From an uncultured Spirochaetaceae bacterium (GTDB lineage: Bacteria; Spirochaetota; Spirochaetia; Sphaerochaetales; Sphaerochaetaceae): a stretch of 42,980 nt of DNA. Shown here one piece after another: positions 6,261 to 13,265 of this stretch. The notes below the pieces were generated by a model that was not told the DNA's origin, made no database searches, and saw only the letters and a program-made list of their open reading frames with translations. Positions within the stretch are counted from its first letter, which is position 1, and each line of letters starts with the position of its first letter. The stretch is taken from contig CALXYN010000015.1 in the NCBI GenBank assembly GCA_944392975.1, forward strand, positions 1 through 42,980, read 5' to 3'. Made by a program: the position numbers and the translations under genes.

Positions 6261-9230
6261 GTGGACCCTCTTTTTGCAGATTTTCAGTCTTTGCTTGCGA
6301 TGAGCAAGGAGAAAGCGGAGAAAAACATCCAGGAAGCGCTGAATTACATCAGGCTTGATTATAAGAACCTGAGTGTAGCCATGGGGCAATATCATCCTTT
6401 GGAAATATTGAAAATGGCTGCCTGGGAAGAAAGACGCATAACAAGGACAAGAGCTAATGACCAGTTCGCTTCTGCAACGGCCAGACTCCTTCCTGTCCTT
6501 CTTCAGTCAATAATCCAGAGTACATTATATGATGTCTCTCATGGTATTCCGTCTAACAGGGATCTCCGGGATAAAGACTGGCAGAGAATAAGAAGTCTTG
6601 TGGATGATGTCTCTAGACGGCTTCTCCGTTCTATAGAATGCTATACCGTGCTTGCAGTTAAAAGCGGTAAGATTGAAGAGGAGAATGCGCTTCGGTTTAG
6701 GGCCCTTCTTTTCGAGGAGGTTTTCCCTCCTGCAGAAGATCTGGATAGGGTAGAGCGATTGTCTTATATGACATATGCTTCCATGAAATCGGATGCAAAT
6801 GTCATTAAAGAGAAATACGGTGTAGAACCTGAAAGGCTTGTAGACCAGATGTACAGAATCATCAGGCGGGGTCTGGAGGGTATCGACAAGCTTTCAGAAG
6901 AGGCTTCAATCTACAAGAGTGAAGTTGAGACACTGATGGCGCAGAAAAGGAGCCAGGATCCTACGAGAATCATAACGGACGAGGATCTTGTTCATGAGAT
7001 AGTCAAGGAAAACGGCTGGGAGGGAAGAGTTAACAGGCTAGCTGGAGAGCGCGATGACTTCGATCTTTTCAGACCTGACTTTGTATCCAATCTTCCTGAT
7101 CTGACTTACAAGACACTTTCTGTAAGTCCTGGAACCCTTGATCTGGATGATATGATGTTGAAAAAGGGTCTCTGGCCTGCAACTATTTATCCGTTTATCC
7201 GTTTTGGTAACATGTACTTCTCATTTGTTTCTCAGCACATTCATACATACAGCCTGAGAATACTGCAGGAGACCGCAGGACTTTATCTTCGATATACAGA
7301 AGCAACGACAGAGGCTCTGAACCTTCTTTTCAGGGAAGGCGAGGAAGTGGATGTTTATGTTTTTGATGGAAATAAAATCGATGTCTCAATTCTCTCCTCA
7401 CTTGAAGAAGTAAATACCTATGTTGCTCCAGAGCTTTTCCAGTCCCGCATGGTTCGCAGGAAGGAAGAGGCAAGCAAGAAACCAAGAATAGGCCATAAGC
7501 TTCTGATAGTCGAACCTGATAATTTCGAAGGTCTAAGGCAGATTGGAGATGATATATTTGCCTGTTCTTCATACTGTATCATCAAAACATCGACCAATCC
7601 TGCTGCCAAGAAGGAGTTCTGCCGAACAATTTTCGGTCAACTCGAGATACCGGAACCTACAGAGTATGATGCCATCATCGATCCTGATGAGATTGAGAAT
7701 GAGGAGAAAATTGATGATGATATTCTTTCTGATGACATCACTGATGAGTATGAATATGAATCAGAAGACGAGGATGAATGCGAGAAGAGGATAGAGGAGA
7801 AGGAAAAACTTCTTGAACAATCCATTCCAGAAGATAATCCGAGTTATGAACGCAGCGTAGAAATTGAGAAGCTTGCAGAAAAATATGCCCTTACAAATGA
7901 AATCATCAAACGTGATGAAGAAGCTGAAGCCGAGGCTGATGAATATGAGAAGGAACTTGACGATGATGATTTCAGCTACGATGAAGAAGAGCTTCCAAAT
8001 GATATTCTGGACGATGTAGATCCGGAGGCTGAGAGTATTTATGAAGAAGCTGAAAAAGTGGATGAGTATGCAGATGATAGCTATACGGATCCTGATCAGC
8101 TTACATTCTTCGATGATTTGTTCAATGATGATGAGCTGAAAGAGGCTGATAAAATAGCAGATGAGGAATTCACGGCGGAGGATGAGGAAGAATATGAGAA
8201 ATCAGAAGAAGAGGCCATGGCATTTTCATCTTCAGATGTAGAGAGACTTCCCAATTCCATCATGGAAGAAAATTCTGCTGATTCTGCGGAAGAAACATTG
8301 GATGAATTCCCTTGTTTTAAGCCTGATGAAGAAGCTTCTGAGGATAATCAGATAGCAGAAGAACATATAACTCATGCAGAGGAAAAGACAGAGGATTCTG
8401 CCGTTGATGAGACTTGTGAAGTACTTTCTGAAAAAGCAGAAGAGGAAGCTTTGTCAGAGTCTCCTGATGAAGATCTGGTAACTGAAGAAGAACCTGCAGC
8501 ATATGCAGATGAAAAAACAGAGGATTCTGCCGTTGATGAGACTTGTGAAGTACTTTCTGAAAAAGCAGAAGAGGGAGCTTTGCCAGAGTCTTCTGATGAA
8601 GATCGGATAACCGAAGGAGAACCTGTAGCTTCTGCAGAGGAAAAAACAGAAACTCCGATAGTTAAAGAAACAACTGAGACGCTTATTGAGAAAGGCCTTG
8701 TGAAGCCTTCTGATACCGAAGAAGAGGGTGGCAGGGTTTTCGTGATGACTGAAAATGCTGTTGAAATGGTTCCTGAAGAAGAGCCTGTAAAACCATCAAG
8801 ACCAAAGCTTTCAGGTATTCTTGAAAAGATTGCCAATAGGCTAGATGAAACAGGTCCTTTCCTGAGGTTTTTATTCTCTGCAGATGAAGAGATGAAGGAT
8901 TATCTTGCAAAAGTCATAAGATCAAGCTGGGAAAGACAGCTTTCTGATGGAAAGGATAAGATGTTCTCAATTTTTGATTACTCAATTTCTGTCATTCTTT
9001 CAGCGAACAGGATAAATGATTCTCTTCGCAGAGAGACACTTCTCAATAATGCCGGTGCTGTAATGTACTCCAAGCATGAAGAGTCATGGAATGCACTTAT
9101 TCTTTCAATAGATGATGACTATGAGATAGTAGATGCATATGAAGAGAGTATAACGCCTTCTTCATTCTCTCCTTCAAACTGGAAAATATGCCGTGTTATT
9201 GGAGAGCAGCTTATTGCAAGGAGTCATTAA
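6261..9230 (+). CDS. Large acidic protein of unknown function with internal repeats
   Basis: A 989-residue protein starting at GTG with a good AGGAG site. I recognise no family. It has three parts. Residues 1 to about 470 are a mixed alpha-helical globular region without a signal peptide or obvious membrane segment. About 470-845 are extremely rich in Glu and Asp and look disordered, including two near-identical 43-residue repeats and a degenerate third (from nt 8376). The last roughly 140 residues look folded again (DETGPFLRFLFSADEEMKDYL, CRVIGEQLIARSH). It is the first gene of an operon; its TAA overlaps the ATG of the inositol-phosphatase-family gene by 1 nt. A cytoplasmic location is inferred. 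A scaffold or stress-related role is possible but unsupported. Confidence 0.85.
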   Translation: MDPLFADFQSLLAMSKEKAEKNIQEALNYIRLDYKNLSVAMGQYHPLEILKMAAWEERRITRTRANDQFASATARLLPVLLQSIIQSTLYDVSHGIPSNRDLRDKDWQRIRSLVDDVSRRLLRSIECYTVLAVKSGKIEEENALRFRALLFEEVFPPAEDLDRVERLSYMTYASMKSDANVIKEKYGVEPERLVDQMYRIIRRGLEGIDKLSEEASIYKSEVETLMAQKRSQDPTRIITDEDLVHEIVKENGWEGRVNRLAGERDDFDLFRPDFVSNLPDLTYKTLSVSPGTLDLDDMMLKKGLWPATIYPFIRFGNMYFSFVSQHIHTYSLRILQETAGLYLRYTEATTEALNLLFREGEEVDVYVFDGNKIDVSILSSLEEVNTYVAPELFQSRMVRRKEEASKKPRIGHKLLIVEPDNFEGLRQIGDDIFACSSYCIIKTSTNPAAKKEFCRTIFGQLEIPEPTEYDAIIDPDEIENEEKIDDDILSDDITDEYEYESEDEDECEKRIEEKEKLLEQSIPEDNPSYERSVEIEKLAEKYALTNEIIKRDEEAEAEADEYEKELDDDDFSYDEEELPNDILDDVDPEAESIYEEAEKVDEYADDSYTDPDQLTFFDDLFNDDELKEADKIADEEFTAEDEEEYEKSEEEAMAFSSSDVERLPNSIMEENSADSAEETLDEFPCFKPDEEASEDNQIAEEHITHAEEKTEDSAVDETCEVLSEKAEEEALSESPDEDLVTEEEPAAYADEKTEDSAVDETCEVLSEKAEEGALPESSDEDRITEGEPVASAEEKTETPIVKETTETLIEKGLVKPSDTEEEGGRVFVMTENAVEMVPEEEPVKPSRPKLSGILEKIANRLDETGPFLRFLFSADEEMKDYLAKVIRSSWERQLSDGKDKMFSIFDYSISVILSANRINDSLRRETLLNNAGAVMYSKHEESWNALILSIDDDYEIVDAYEESITPSSFSPSNWKICRVIGEQLIARSH
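8376..8696 (+). repeat. Tandem 129-bp coding repeat (2 full units plus a partial)
   Basis: Unit 1 is 8376-8504, unit 2 is 8505-8633 and a degenerate third begins at 8634. Each unit encodes 43 residues starting A(E/D)EKTE. Units 1 and 2 share 58 identical nucleotides in a row, from about 8388 and 8517, which points to a recent duplication. The third unit matches only at its start. Confidence 0.9.
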
Positions 9231-10006
9231 TGGATTCAGGTATATTGAAAGAACGCTTTGATCTTGCAAAATCAGTTTCTGAGAAAGCCGCTTCCTTCCT
9301 TCTTTCTCATGAAAATCTCCGTAAGGAAATTTCAGCGAAGGCTGAGAATGATTATGTGACAAGTGCTGATAAAGAGTGTGAGCGCCTGATAATCTCATCA
9401 ATTCGAGAAGCCTTTCCGGAAGACAGCATTTATGGAGAGGAATCAGGAGAAACAGACGGGGATGGCTGTGGAAGATGGATTATAGATCCTATTGACGGTA
9501 CTGTCGATTTCATGGCTTCTTTTCCGAACTACACAATTTCAATTGCATTTGAGGATGAGAATGGAATTGCATTTGGAATAGTCACGATTCCCCGTCAGAA
9601 TGAGACGTTCTCTGCATTTAGAGGCGAAGGTTCTTTCCTCAATGGCACTAGGATACATACTGATGAGACTACGCCACTGGAAAAGACTCTGGCAATTCTT
9701 GTTCCGCCGCATAGACAGCACGATCTTCTGCACGGATATATTGAGAAGATGGAACGCTTCTATTATTCATTTACGGATATGAGATCTCTGGGGTCTGCTG
9801 CCGTCTCTTTGTGCTATGTCGCCTCAGGGCGCTGTACAGCATATTTTGAACTCTGTTTGCATCTTTATGATATAGCTGCTGGTCTGATTATACTCAAGGA
9901 AGCTGGTGGCATATATTCGCTGAAAGAGAATGACAGAGGTTCTCTTGATGTTGCAGCCTCATCTGTTTCTGCATATGAGAAGATGATGGAGTGCATAGAT
10001 GATTAA
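9230..10006 (+). CDS. Inositol monophosphatase family phosphatase
   Basis: A 258-residue Mg2+-dependent phosphatase of the IMPase/FBPase superfamily. The metal-binding motifs are present: GEESG at about residues 68-72, DPIDGTVDF starting at Asp86, and LYDIAAG near the C-terminus in place of the usual WDxAAG. The ATG at 9230 overlaps the previous stop (TAATG) and has AAGGAG 6 nt upstream; a longer frame from 9188 lacks such a site. Possible substrates are inositol phosphates, 3'-phosphoadenosine nucleotides or sugar phosphates; the sequence does not decide. It overlaps the next gene by 8 nt, implying translational coupling. Confidence 0.88.
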   Translation: MDSGILKERFDLAKSVSEKAASFLLSHENLRKEISAKAENDYVTSADKECERLIISSIREAFPEDSIYGEESGETDGDGCGRWIIDPIDGTVDFMASFPNYTISIAFEDENGIAFGIVTIPRQNETFSAFRGEGSFLNGTRIHTDETTPLEKTLAILVPPHRQHDLLHGYIEKMERFYYSFTDMRSLGSAAVSLCYVASGRCTAYFELCLHLYDIAAGLIILKEAGGIYSLKENDRGSLDVAASSVSAYEKMMECIDD

Positions 10007-10652
10007 AGCAGTCCTTTTTGATTTTGACGGGACACTTGCAGATTCTTCTTCCGGAATCTTTCATACAGCTCTTTATACGGTGAGAAAGCTGGGAATAGAT
10101 AAGGAATACAGCAATGAGGATCTCCGTCGGTTTGTAGGACCTCCTCTTCGTCAGTGCTTTTCAGTTGCCTTCGGCCTGGATGAATCTCTTCTTGATGATG
10201 CTGTGGTGATTTATCGCGAGGAATACAACAGAAAAGGACGTTTCATGATGGAGCTTTATCCTGGTATGAATGACGTGCTTTTATCATTGAAGAATGAGGG
10301 CTTCTATTTGGCCGTTGCCTCATTCAAGCATGAGGAGCTTGTACGTTCCTGTCTTGAGTACCTCGGTATTCTTAATATCTTCGATAGTGTCCACGGTTCT
10401 TCCCTTACTACGGATCTGACAAAAGGGGATATCATGAAACTTGTACTTTCAGATTTGCAGATAAATGGCAAAGAAGCGGTGATGGTTGGAGATACTCCCT
10501 CCGATGCAAAAGGTGCAGAAGACGCCGGAACACACTTTATTGGTGTTTCATATGGATTTGGTTTCAAGCCAGGTGATGAAGGTTATCATATGGTTTCTTC
10601 CACAAAAGAACTTGTATCTGCAGTGGAGAAACTCAATGGAGGAATATTATGA
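9999..10652 (+). CDS. HAD-superfamily phosphatase (Gph/PGP-like)
   Basis: A 217-residue cytoplasmic hydrolase of HAD subfamily IA. The nucleophile motif is DFDGTLAD (Asp8 and Asp10), a helical cap follows, motif II is represented by VASFKHE, Lys occurs in the middle region, and motif IV is GDTPSDAKGAEDAG. This is the layout of phosphoglycolate phosphatases and related nucleotidases; the substrate is not determined. It starts inside the 3' end of the preceding gene (8-nt overlap) and its own stop overlaps the start of ridA, so it is the third gene of a tightly coupled operon. Confidence 0.88.
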   Translation: MIKAVLFDFDGTLADSSSGIFHTALYTVRKLGIDKEYSNEDLRRFVGPPLRQCFSVAFGLDESLLDDAVVIYREEYNRKGRFMMELYPGMNDVLLSLKNEGFYLAVASFKHEELVRSCLEYLGILNIFDSVHGSSLTTDLTKGDIMKLVLSDLQINGKEAVMVGDTPSDAKGAEDAGTHFIGVSYGFGFKPGDEGYHMVSSTKELVSAVEKLNGGIL

Positions 10653-11032
10653 TTGAGAAAATCGAGACAAAAGCAGCTCCTGCTGCTATCGGGCCATACA
10701 GTCAGGCTGTAAAGGCTAATGGAATGGTTTTTGCTTCCGGACAGATTCCAATTGATCCTGCAACTGGTGCTGTTGTAGAAGGAAGTGCTGCAGATCAGGC
10801 AAAACAGGTATTTAAGAACGTGAATGCAGTTCTCTCTGCTGCTGGAACAGATATCACAAAGGTCGTAAAGGCTACTGTTTTCCTTGCTGATATGGCAGAT
10901 TTTGCTTCTGTAAATGAAGTATACAGTGAGGCTTTCAAGGATGCATCAGTCCTGCCTGCACGCTCTGCTGTTGCAGTGAAGACCCTGCCAAAGAATGTAC
11001 AGGTAGAGGTGGAAGTCATAGCTTTGGCTTGA
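10649..11032 (+). CDS. ridA: RidA family reactive imine/enamine deaminase
   Basis: Hydrolyses 2-aminoacrylate and other reactive enamine/imine intermediates released by PLP enzymes, which protects PLP-dependent enzymes; a small cytoplasmic trimer. The 127-residue protein is full length, with IGPYSQAVKANG near the N-terminus, FASGQIPIDPATG, and the catalytic arginine at position 105 in PARSAVAV, exactly the numbering of E. coli RidA. The ATG overlaps the preceding stop (ATGA) and follows a GGAGG-like site. It is the last gene of its operon, followed by a strong terminator. Confidence 0.95.
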   Translation: MIEKIETKAAPAAIGPYSQAVKANGMVFASGQIPIDPATGAVVEGSAADQAKQVFKNVNAVLSAAGTDITKVVKATVFLADMADFASVNEVYSEAFKDASVLPARSAVAVKTLPKNVQVEVEVIALA

Positions 11033-11061
11033 GTAAAGTTAATTTTTCATTTTGCTCAAAT

Positions 11062-11101
11062 TCCCTCCGAATGGTGATGCTGTTTGGAGGGATGTTTTTT
11101 T
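11062..11101 (+). terminator. Rho-independent terminator of the 6261-11032 operon
   Basis: A 10-bp stem with one G-U pair (TCCCTCCGAA 11062-11071 with TTTGGAGGGA 11083-11092), an 11-nt loop, and a run of seven T soon after. Confidence 0.85.
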
Positions 11102-11157
11102 CCTTCTAAGAAGGATTTCTGAATTCTTCGATGACATTAATACAGAATCGAAAATGT

Positions 11158-11198
11158 TTGTCAATTTTTCAACCAGCTGTATTCTGGAGAATATACAG
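11158..11198 (+). promoter_or_regulatory. Promoter of the small lipoprotein gene, with an inverted repeat over the -10
   Basis: TTGTCA (11158-11163), 16-nt spacer, TATTCT (11180-11185). An imperfect palindrome, CTGTAT...ATACAG (11177-11198), covers the -10 and expected start, the usual place for a repressor operator. The 5' leader would be about 50 nt. Confidence 0.5.
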
Positions 11199-11243
11199 GA
11201 GATACCTTTCCTGATTCTTCTGTAATCGGATTTGGGAGAAAAT

Positions 11244-11534
11244 ATGAAGAGTTTTTTTGTTGTTTTTGTTGCTGTATTGATGCTTATCGCAATAACTTCA
11301 TGTGGGGAGCAGGCTCCTACCTATTATACTGTCACTTTTTACAATTTGGGCGATGTTGGACCTGAGGGGGTATATGTTCACCACATTCTTGAAGGTACTA
11401 ATCTGACTCCAAGGGATCCTGGGGTAATTGCAGAGCATGTCTATTTTGATGCTGAGAAGACTGAGGAGGCTTCTCTACCAATAAAAGTTGATAGAGATCT
11501 TACACTCTATATTGAATGGGTTATTGCTGAATAA
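11244..11534 (+). CDS. Small lipoprotein with one InlB/Flg_new-type repeat
   Basis: A 96-residue exported lipoprotein. The signal peptide MKSFFVVFVAVLMLIAITSC ends in an ITSC lipobox. The chosen ATG at 11244 has GGGAGA a few nt upstream; an in-frame TTG four codons earlier is less likely. The mature part, starting YYTVTFYNLGD and containing LEGTNLTP and LTLYIEW, matches the pattern of a single beta-grasp repeat of the Listeria-Bacteroides (Flg_new/InlB B) type found on many gut bacterial surface proteins. A lone repeat on a lipid anchor is small for this class. Function is unknown; it could be a surface tether or a remnant of a larger protein. It sits between an operon terminator and the tnpB element. 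Confidence 0.75.
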   Translation: MKSFFVVFVAVLMLIAITSCGEQAPTYYTVTFYNLGDVGPEGVYVHHILEGTNLTPRDPGVIAEHVYFDAEKTEEASLPIKVDRDLTLYIEWVIAE

Positions 11535-11538
11535 GGAA

Positions 11539-11575
11539 ATCCTCCAGCCAGGAAACTGGAGGATGTGCATTTTGG
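11539..11575 (+). terminator. Possible terminator after the small lipoprotein
   Basis: ATCCTCCAG (11539-11547) pairs perfectly with CTGGAGGAT (11556-11564) around an 8-nt loop. The following GTGCATTTTGG is only modestly T-rich. Confidence 0.5.
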
Positions 11576-11643
11576 ATATAAAATCTTCCGCAGATAACCC
11601 ATTATGCTTGCATATGGGCTGAATGCAGCTTTCCTATCTTTTT

Positions 11644-11662
11644 CATATAACTTTGTTATATG
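11644..11662. repeat. Left-end hairpin of the IS element
   Basis: CATATAAC-TTT-GTTATATG is an 8-bp perfect stem with a 3-nt loop, 30 nt before the tnpB start. IS200/IS605 elements carry subterminal hairpins recognised by TnpA as single strands; this is a good candidate. Confidence 0.65.
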
Positions 11663-11676
11663 AACATTCAGTTTCA

Positions 11677-11691
11677 TGGTATAATATGTAC
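11677..11691 (+). promoter_or_regulatory. Extended -10 promoter of tnpB, leaderless
   Basis: TGG directly precedes a consensus TATAAT (11680-11685), 6 nt before the ATG at 11692. No Shine-Dalgarno is seen. Confidence 0.55.
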
Positions 11692-12936
11692 ATGCAGAAG
11701 GCGTACCGTTTCAGGCTTTATCCGGCAGACGAGCAGAGAGGGCAGATGACGCGCATCATCGGCTGCTGTCGCTTTGTCTGGAACCGTCTTCTGGAATACT
11801 CTTCCAAATCATACAAGCGACGTGGCGAGAGGCATTCGGCCTATGACCTTAACAACTTCATCGCCCACACTCTCAAGCCTGCCTATCCATGGCTCACGGA
11901 TGCTCCAGCACAGACGCTGCAATGCGTATCCGCCGACCTTTCTGCCGCCTTCAAGGCGTTCTTTCGAAAAGATGCGGATTATCCTAAGTTCAAGAAGAAG
12001 CACCGCTCGAAGAAGAGCTTCAGGATTCCTCAGAAAGGCAAAGTGGATGCTGATAACAATCGTATATACGTACAGGGCGTTGGCTGGGTGGATGCTGTCA
12101 TCCACAGGAAGCCATCCGGAAAGCTCAAGAACATCACGGTAACAGTCAATCCCTCAGGTAGTGTCTATGCCTCATGCCTCTTCGAAGATGGCTTTGAGGT
12201 TCCGTCACCGGTTATTCCGGTGAAGCCGAAGGTGCTTGGCATTGACCTCAACCTTGAGCGCCTTGCCGTATGCTCGGATGGGACAGAATATGGAAATCCG
12301 AGGGTGTTGAAGCAGCATGAGAAAAGGCTGAAGCATCTCCAGCGGATGCTGGCAAAAAAGAGGAAGGGGTCGGAGAACTGGAAGAAACTGAGGACTGAGA
12401 TAGCGGTGCTTCATGAGAAGGTTGCCAACATCAGGAAGGATGCAATCCATAAGATGACGAAAAGCATTGTCTGCGACAGCCAAGCGGATGCCATAGTCAT
12501 AGAGGATTTGAATGTATCCGGAATGTTCCGCAATCACAAGCTCTCGAAGCACATACAAGATGCGTCGTTCTACGAGATAAGGAGGCAGATAGAATACAAG
12601 AGTCTCTGGTACGGGAAGACGCTCATCGCGGCGGACAGGTTCTTCGCATCATCAAGGACATGTTCCGTATGCGGCTGGCATAATGACGGCCTCACGCTCC
12701 GTGACAGGGAGTGGGAATGCCCCGTGTGCCATACCAGGCATGATCGGGACCGGAATTCGGCTCTCAATCTTGAATCCTTTGGCCTGAGTGCCCTAGCCGG
12801 GGACGCCGGCGAAGTGAAGCCTCCGGAGATGCCCGCTGTGGACGAAAGCAGGGTTTGCACCTGCATAAGAAGCATGGCATCAGTGAACGAGGAAAAAGAC
12901 CATGGATATTCCATGGAAGCCCCTAAGCTTGCTTAG
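11692..12936 (+). CDS. tnpB: TnpB, RNA-guided DNA endonuclease of an IS200/IS605-type element
   Basis: A 414-residue TnpB; members studied elsewhere are RNA-guided nucleases that cut the empty donor site and so retain the transposon. It starts MQKAYRFRLYP, typical of the family. The RuvC-like active site looks intact: Asp185 in GIDLN, Glu271 in VIEDLNVSGM and Asp351/Asp353 in HDRDRNSALNL. The zinc-ribbon cysteines are CSVC and CPVC. An in-frame ATG two codons earlier and a longer frame from 11623 exist, but homologous starts favour 11692. The final codons overlap the right-end hairpins, which in studied elements form part of the guide RNA. No accompanying tnpA. Confidence 0.93.
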   Translation: MQKAYRFRLYPADEQRGQMTRIIGCCRFVWNRLLEYSSKSYKRRGERHSAYDLNNFIAHTLKPAYPWLTDAPAQTLQCVSADLSAAFKAFFRKDADYPKFKKKHRSKKSFRIPQKGKVDADNNRIYVQGVGWVDAVIHRKPSGKLKNITVTVNPSGSVYASCLFEDGFEVPSPVIPVKPKVLGIDLNLERLAVCSDGTEYGNPRVLKQHEKRLKHLQRMLAKKRKGSENWKKLRTEIAVLHEKVANIRKDAIHKMTKSIVCDSQADAIVIEDLNVSGMFRNHKLSKHIQDASFYEIRRQIEYKSLWYGKTLIAADRFFASSRTCSVCGWHNDGLTLRDREWECPVCHTRHDRDRNSALNLESFGLSALAGDAGEVKPPEMPAVDESRVCTCIRSMASVNEEKDHGYSMEAPKLA

Positions 12937-12965
12937 GAGGTACCGTCACCTGTATAGAGTGTATA
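12780..12965 (+). ncRNA. Candidate omega RNA (reRNA) overlapping the tnpB 3' end
   Basis: In studied TnpB systems the guide RNA comes from the 3' end of tnpB plus the element's right end, and the guide is the flanking DNA. Here two perfect hairpins, CCATGG-ATATT-CCATGG (12900-12916) and CCTAAG-CTTG-CTTAGG (12922-12937), sit at the expected place and are followed by AGGTACCGTCAC, after which a guide would begin near 12948-12952. Both ends are estimates; no RNA evidence is available. Confidence 0.4.
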
Positions 12966-13040
12966 TGGGATAGAGGCTGTAAGAGTCAGTTGAAAAAACG
13001 TCCGCATCTCCTTCTCATTGAGCATGATTCTATTTGACAT
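12933..13040 (-). pseudogene. 5' fragment of a gene truncated by the tnpB element
   Basis: On the minus strand an ATG at 13040 has a perfect GGAGG 8 nt upstream (13049-13053) and a TATATT -10 candidate (complement of 13061-13066). The frame begins MSNRIMLNEKEMRTFFQL and runs 35 codons. It stops at 12933-12935, inside the right end of the IS element, so the last few codons are element-derived. I see no continuation left of the element. The expression signals look real, which suggests a gene cut by the insertion and partly deleted. The product family is not recognisable from about 30 residues. Confidence 0.5.
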
Positions 13041-13111
13041 TTTTTCTTCCTCCATATTGGAATATATCCATGATTTGATAATTCGGGTAGGGACAGAAAA
13101 GCGGTAAGTTA

Positions 13112-13140
13112 TAGACACCTTTCGCTCCTTCTGATATTCT
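13112..13140 (+). promoter_or_regulatory. Promoter of the pyr operon
   Basis: TAGACA (13112-13117), 17-nt spacer and TATTCT (13135-13140), with TGA directly before it as an extended -10. Transcription should begin near 13147, just ahead of the leader Shine-Dalgarno GGAGG at 13149-13153. Confidence 0.7.
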
Positions 13141-13160
13141 ACGGCAACGGAGGCTAAGGT

Positions 13161-13226
13161 ATGACACACCGTATTATGGATTACTATTCCATGAGTGGAA
13201 ACCTTACCTTTATTGTTTCTGAATGA
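13161..13226 (+). CDS. Leader peptide of the pyr operon (pyrL-like)
   Basis: A 21-codon ORF beginning MTHRIMDYY and ending FIVSE, with GGAGG placed exactly 7 nt before its ATG. Its stop codon (13224-13226) lies 3 nt before the stem of the attenuator. The last codons are rich in U and C in the message (CCTTACCTTTATTGTTTCT), where RNA polymerase would slow when UTP is scarce. In E. coli pyrBI, such pausing lets the leader ribosome catch up and block the terminator. The peptide itself is not similar to E. coli PyrL as far as I can tell; the likeness is one of layout. Two further in-frame ATGs lie downstream (13176, 13191). Confidence 0.7.
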   Translation: MTHRIMDYYSMSGNLTFIVSE

Positions 13227-13229
13227 TTT

Positions 13230-13252
13230 GCCGGCATTGTCCGGCTTTTTTT
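13230..13252 (+). terminator. Attenuator in the pyr leader
   Basis: GCCGG (13230-13234) and CCGGC (13241-13245) form an all-GC stem with loop CATTGT, followed by seven T (13246-13252). It sits between the leader-peptide stop codon and the pyrB Shine-Dalgarno AAGGAG (13255-13260), so it would stop transcription before the operon unless its folding is prevented. Confidence 0.8.
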
Positions 13253-13265
13253 ATAAGGAGAGGCC

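Larger units (their letters stand above)
11640..12950 (+). mobile_element. IS200/IS605-family element, tnpB-only (IS1341 group)
   Basis: A unit made of a left-end hairpin (11644-11662), an intact tnpB and a right end with two short hairpins (12900-12916 and 12922-12937). No tnpA lies beside it, so mobility would need a transposase in trans. The outer limits are estimated: the left edge could lie anywhere from about 11575 to 11643, and the right edge lies shortly after 12937. The interior looks richer in GC than its neighbours. The insertion separates the small lipoprotein gene from the pyr leader and cuts a minus-strand reading frame at its right end. Confidence 0.7.

Noticed and set aside
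6180-6395. 72-codon N-terminal extension of the Gfo/Idh oxidoreductase
   Set aside because: It overlaps the divergent gene's promoter and start; the Rossmann motif begins at the SD-supported ATG at 6179.
8372-8836. 154-codon serine-rich open frame on the minus strand
   Set aside because: It is the antisense of the Glu-rich repeat region (GAA/GAT reversed gives TTC/ATC/TCT), with no start signals. Compositional shadow.
13034-13062. TTGACA at 13034-13039 as the pyr promoter -35
   Set aside because: No acceptable -10 follows at 16-18 nt, and it overlaps the start codon of a minus-strand frame; TAGACA-17-TATTCT at 13112-13140 is better placed.
13078-13265. A PyrR-binding attenuator of the Bacillus type in the pyr leader
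   Set aside because: I saw no clear anti-antiterminator with the conserved PyrR-binding loop; only one terminator stem and the leader ORF are evident.
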